The position numbers were made by a program, and so were the translations under genes. Below the pieces are notes generated by a model. The model was not told the origin of the DNA. It searched no databases and saw only the letters and a program-made list of their open reading frames with translations. Shown piece by piece: positions 35,510 to 37,617 of a stretch of 37,617 nucleotides of DNA. The stretch's first letter is position 1. Each line of letters opens with the position of its first letter. This stretch comes from a virus: IMG/VR virus record IMGVR_UViG_3300028840_004841, positions 1 through 37,617 of that record, one strand, 5' to 3'.

Positions 35510-35538
35510 TTGACAAACTGCTAGCAGTGTGCTATAAT
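35510..35538 (+). promoter_or_regulatory. Consensus rightward promoter with palindromic operator
   Basis: TTGACA (35510-35515), 17 bases, TATAAT (35533-35538), all perfect. In the spacer CTGCTAGCAG (35519-35528) is a 10-bp palindrome, fitting an operator for the ribbon-helix-helix protein encoded next. Upstream, 35452-35468 has a 7-bp hairpin (ATGGGGA/TCCCCAT) and a G-run. Confidence 0.85.
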
Positions 35539-35561
35539 GATAGTAGATTGGAGGTGCGAGG

Positions 35562-35813
35562 ATGAGACAGCAGCTAAATGTGAGGGTCCCCGAGGAGTTG
35601 GTCGACGCGCTCCGTGGGCGCGCCGCCGAGGAGGACCGCAGTCTCAATAATTTCGTCGTCCGCATCCTCCGCCAGGCGCTCGATGGCGAGCAGCCCAGAA
35701 CCACAAACCGACCCGACGCTCGACTCGGCACCGAGGCCGTGGAGAGGCGCGGGGAGCGAAAGGATCAGAAAAATGAAACCCTCCACGAAACGACTCATCA
35801 GTGCAGTCCATGA
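35562..35813 (+). CDS. Ribbon-helix-helix (Arc/CopG-like) regulator
   Basis: An 83-aa protein. Residues 1-42 are a ribbon-helix-helix DNA-binding unit: MRQQLNVRVPEELVDALRGR, then AAEEDRSLNNFVVRILRQAL, with the first strand QLNVRVP inserting into DNA and the conserved turn before SLNNFV. The rest is hydrophilic, Arg/Glu/Thr-rich, likely disordered. It is first gene behind a promoter with a palindrome in its spacer, so autorepression is likely, as in toxin-antitoxin and accessory operons. Its 3' end overlaps the 345-aa gene by 41 bases in another frame. Confidence 0.8.
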   Translation: MRQQLNVRVPEELVDALRGRAAEEDRSLNNFVVRILRQALDGEQPRTTNRPDARLGTEAVERRGERKDQKNETLHETTHQCSP

Positions 35814-36810
35814 TTACGCACATCTCGATGATGCCGTGCAGCGCTGCGGCATCGATGTCCGTACCACGTATGTATCCGTGTGGTACCGCCCGGAACTCCC
35901 CATAGATCACCTGCACCTCCAGGGCAGTGAGCCTGGCACATGGGATGATGCCGACCCGCTACGAGACGAGTGGCTCCAACTGGAGCAGGACATCCTCCAG
36001 CTCCAGCTAGGCGAGTGCGTGTCTGCCCGCGTAGACACGCGGAATATCTCCCGGCAGCGGGATGCTACTCTCCGGGCGATCCGGATGTGTGAGACGGCGG
36101 ACCGCATGCTCGCACGCACGCGAAAATCGCGAGTCCGAAAAATCGCGACGCTCCAACGCCGGCAGTCCGAGATTATCCGGGAGATCCGCAGGCTCAATGG
36201 CGCGGTAGTCGTCGAGCGCCGGCGCGCCGCGAAAGCGCACCGCGAGGCCGAAAAAGAGGCTCTCGCAGCGGGCCGGTTTTGGGAATGCTCCGAACAGACG
36301 CTGAAAAATTATTTTTCTGTGCCATTCCGAAAACGCAAACTGGTCGATGTCTCCGAGCGCCATCGGGCAGCGCTATTTTTAGATCTCGATTACGAGGGGT
36401 ACGGCGTCGGCCTCCAACCCTCCGGAGTTGCCCACCTCTGTGGTATCGACGATAATGGCGAGGAGTGGGGGTTCCGCCTTTTGGTGTATCGATCTTACGA
36501 TGTTACCGTCGTGGATGCGATGATGACATGTTGGGGCGTGCGCCGCGATATCATTGAGCGCGCGACGCGGCAAGGGGAAATATTAATATGGAGTGAGAAT
36601 ATCCCTGATGATGTGCGGCTCGAATCTGCCGACGACGAGCACGATATTGCTCCGTCGCATACCGTGCGCTCGGAAACACTCCAGATTAATGGAGAGTATT
36701 TTTACGCCACGACTCCGATAATTGTGGAGCATCCGACGCATGCCGCGATCTGGCTCCAGCCCGGATCGTATCGGTATGCCTCGCACGACATGTCGGCAGA
36801 TATAGACTAG
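35773..36810 (+). CDS. 345-aa protein of unknown function in accessory region
   Basis: From ATG 35773 (MKPSTKRLISAVHDYAHLDD), preceded by AAAGGATC. The open frame extends upstream into the RHH gene, so that part is ignored. Residues about 70-195 are a long Arg-rich helical or coiled region (SRQRDATLRAIRMCETADRM, KIATLQRRQSEIIREIRRLN). The last 130 residues are a strand-rich domain (FLDLDYEGYGVGLQPSGVAH, GEEWGFRLLVYRSYDVTVVD, QINGEYFYATTPIIVEHPTH) ending in an acidic tail. No motif of a known enzyme is visible. It sits between an RHH regulator and a 161-aa unknown. Function cannot be assigned. Confidence 0.7.
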   Translation: MKPSTKRLISAVHDYAHLDDAVQRCGIDVRTTYVSVWYRPELPIDHLHLQGSEPGTWDDADPLRDEWLQLEQDILQLQLGECVSARVDTRNISRQRDATLRAIRMCETADRMLARTRKSRVRKIATLQRRQSEIIREIRRLNGAVVVERRRAAKAHREAEKEALAAGRFWECSEQTLKNYFSVPFRKRKLVDVSERHRAALFLDLDYEGYGVGLQPSGVAHLCGIDDNGEEWGFRLLVYRSYDVTVVDAMMTCWGVRRDIIERATRQGEILIWSENIPDDVRLESADDEHDIAPSHTVRSETLQINGEYFYATTPIIVEHPTHAAIWLQPGSYRYASHDMSADID

Positions 36811-36819
36811 GAGGTGTCG

Positions 36820-36888
36820 AGCCTGGCCCTGCGACATCCTGCCGAAAATCGGACAGGGGATGAAGCGCCACCGTCGCAGGGGCAGGCT
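36820..36888 (+). ncRNA. Long RNA hairpin between the two unknown accessory genes
   Basis: AGCCTGGCCCTGCGAC (36820-36835) and GTCGCAGGGGCAGGCT (36873-36888) are complementary in 15 of 16 positions. The 37-base loop has its own weaker hairpin (ATCCTGCCGA against TCGGACAGG). The structure stands right after the stop of the 345-aa gene and 22 bases before the next ATG. It could be a regulatory or processing structure, or the RNA part of the system. A GTG-start 30-codon frame overlaps it but is weak. Confidence 0.45.
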
Positions 36889-36910
36889 CATAATTACAGG
36901 AGGTGAGACG

Positions 36911-37396
36911 ATGAGGCAATTACTGCGACTATATCAGGAGACGCTGGCGGAAACGCTGCGGCGGTTTGGCGACGGTGAACTGAAGATGATGATCGATGTC
37001 AGCAACAGCACGTACCTGGCATCGGGTATCATGGGCCAGCAGATGATCCCTAATATAGAGGATGCGTTTGCGCTCGATCCCGGGAGGTACGAGCAGAAAT
37101 GGGGGATCGAGTCTGAGCCGATGCTGACCACATTGCGGGCGCTCGATATGTGGCAGCTCGCATGCCTGGAGATCTGGGCAAACGAATTGTGGTACGGCGG
37201 CGGTACGGGCGACGTGGACATCGAGGGCTATCTCCGGCCGCCGGCGATCTCGGAGGAGTTGGCGCGCGCGGGGAATCTGCTGCAGGAGGCTGTTGAGCAG
37301 ATGGGGAAATCGAGGGGCGCGTTTAAATCGGCGACCATCGCCCAGGCGCGCACGGCCACCGAACAGGCGCTCAGCATTCTCCGGGCGCATCTATAA
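36911..37396 (+). CDS. 161-aa protein of unknown function in accessory region
   Basis: Start at ATG 36911 (MRQLLRLYQETLAETLRRFG), preceded by an excellent AGGAGGTGAGACG. The protein is mostly helical: DGELKMMIDVSNSTYLASGI, GQQMIPNIEDAFALDPGRYE, then LTTLRALDMWQLACLEIWAN, and a C-terminal helix with GAFKSATIAQARTATEQALS. No membrane segment or catalytic motif is visible. The strong ribosome-binding site shows that it is a real gene. It ends 20 bases before an intrinsic terminator and is the last gene before the phage end. Function unknown. Confidence 0.75.
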   Translation: MRQLLRLYQETLAETLRRFGDGELKMMIDVSNSTYLASGIMGQQMIPNIEDAFALDPGRYEQKWGIESEPMLTTLRALDMWQLACLEIWANELWYGGGTGDVDIEGYLRPPAISEELARAGNLLQEAVEQMGKSRGAFKSATIAQARTATEQALSILRAHL

Positions 37397-37415
37397 TATG
37401 ATGTAAGGGGAGTGA

Positions 37416-37450
37416 GCCCCCGGGTGGCGTGGCCACCCGGGGGCGTTTTT
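37416..37450 (+). terminator. Strong intrinsic terminator of the accessory unit
   Basis: GCCCCCGGGTGGC and GCCACCCGGGGGC make a perfect 13-bp stem with a three-base loop GTG. GTTTTT follows directly. It ends plus-strand transcription just before the right phage end and may shield transposase sites from read-through. Confidence 0.92.
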
Positions 37451-37488
37451 CCGTCACCTGCCTGTCCAATCCCGTCCAAATCGTGTCA

Positions 37489-37617
37489 CATATATTACCC
37501 GCGCTGCGCACATATTGGAAACCCCCAGTCCAAAAACAGCCAAATTTGTCACCCACGAATGCCCCAGTTCACGCCTTCAGTCCCATTCTCACCCCCCCCC
37601 AGTCCCACTCGTGAACA
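37489..37617 (-). repeat. Right prophage end with transposase-binding motifs
   Basis: On the minus strand the end reads TGTTCACGAGTGGGACTGG. It has a further ATGGGACTG followed by AAGGCGTGAAC, similar to the left end's second unit, and deeper in GTGCGCAGCGCGGGTAATAT with ATG (37511 down to 37489), the same inner element as at 217-240. The last base of the window is probably the last base of the phage. Confidence 0.75.

Larger units (their letters stand above)
150..37617. mobile_element. Mu-like transposable siphophage prophage, apparently complete
   Basis: The element begins TGTTGTCGGGTGGGACTCG at 150. The reverse complement of the window's last bases begins TGTTCACGAGTGGGACTGG, so the ends form an imperfect inverted repeat with 5'-TG...CA-3' termini. 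Between them lie a DDE transposase, a MuB-like ATPase, a GemA-like protein, the Mu-type head set (TerS, TerL, DUF935 portal, MuF, protease, capsid, DUF1320, gpG, DUF1834) and long-tail genes. The length is about 37.5 kb, normal for the group. Mu-like transposition makes a 5-bp target duplication; the left copy would be AGTAC (145-149), but the right flank is outside the window. No gene is obviously broken, so the element may be active. Confidence 0.9.

Noticed and set aside
36814-36906. A 30-codon GTG frame between the 345-aa and 161-aa genes
   Set aside because: The GTG is fused to its supposed AGGAG box with no spacing, and the frame lies across the hairpin; more likely non-coding.
150-37617. 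Contractile (myovirus) tail as in Mu itself
   Set aside because: No tail sheath, baseplate wedge or spike-type genes were found between tail tube and fibre genes.
1-37617. tRNA, rRNA or CRISPR array genes
   Set aside because: No cloverleaf-like stretch, ribosomal RNA motif or regularly spaced direct repeat was recognised by eye; tRNAscan-SE or Infernal could confirm this.

Overview
The window is an essentially complete Mu-like (transposable) prophage lying in a bacterial chromosome. Bases 1-149 are host DNA: a minus-strand fragment with the look of an inositol monophosphatase/FBPase family gene that the phage has split. The element starts at about base 150 with 5'-TGTT and ends at the last base of the window with the inverted form AACA-3'. 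Both ends carry copies of a GTGGGACT motif and a shared inner element (GTGCGCAGCG followed by GTAATATATG), as expected for transposase-bound ends. The host is a high-GC bacterium. Dispersed repeats such as ATCCGTGTTCATCC, dRS3-like and REP-like palindromes, together with a dockerin-like secreted protein, suggest an uncultured lineage such as Planctomycetes or a neighbour, but this is a guess.

Almost all phage genes read leftwards (minus strand) from a consensus sigma70-type promoter at 34114-34142. In order of transcription they are: a small Ner-like DNA-binding protein, an S24-type (CI/LexA-like) regulator, an exported SNase-type nuclease, a MazG-like protein, a winged-helix protein, DUF3102-like and DUF2786 proteins, the Mu A-type DDE transposase, two small proteins (one with two membrane helices), a MuB/ExeA-like AAA ATPase, a winged-helix protein, three small Cys-rich proteins, a GemA-like protein, a dockerin-like secreted cargo protein, several small proteins, a DNA polymerase beta/X-like nucleotidyltransferase and an excisionase-type HTH protein.

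After a palindrome-rich, AT-rich control region (21224-21483) come the late genes: SleB-type endolysin, lipoprotein, small lysis-type membrane proteins, TerS, TerL, portal fused to a MuF domain, protease/scaffold, decoration protein, major capsid, DUF1320, gpG-like morphogenesis protein, DUF1834, tail tube, tail chaperones with a canonical -1 frameshift site, tape measure, tail tip, a beta-helix protein with a signal peptide, and a Dam-type methylase at the far end. No sheath or contractile baseplate genes are seen, so the virion is probably a siphovirus like B3 or D3112.

From 34167 to 37396 a divergent plus-strand block runs to the right end: an XRE repressor-like gene with a same-frame continuation after one TGA, two small proteins, and a separately promoted unit (ribbon-helix-helix regulator, 345-aa unknown, RNA hairpin, 161-aa unknown, strong terminator). 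This last unit is the best candidate for an undescribed accessory system. A second notable theme is that many families of host dispersed repeats have colonised the prophage at gene borders, in places becoming part of the coding sequence.
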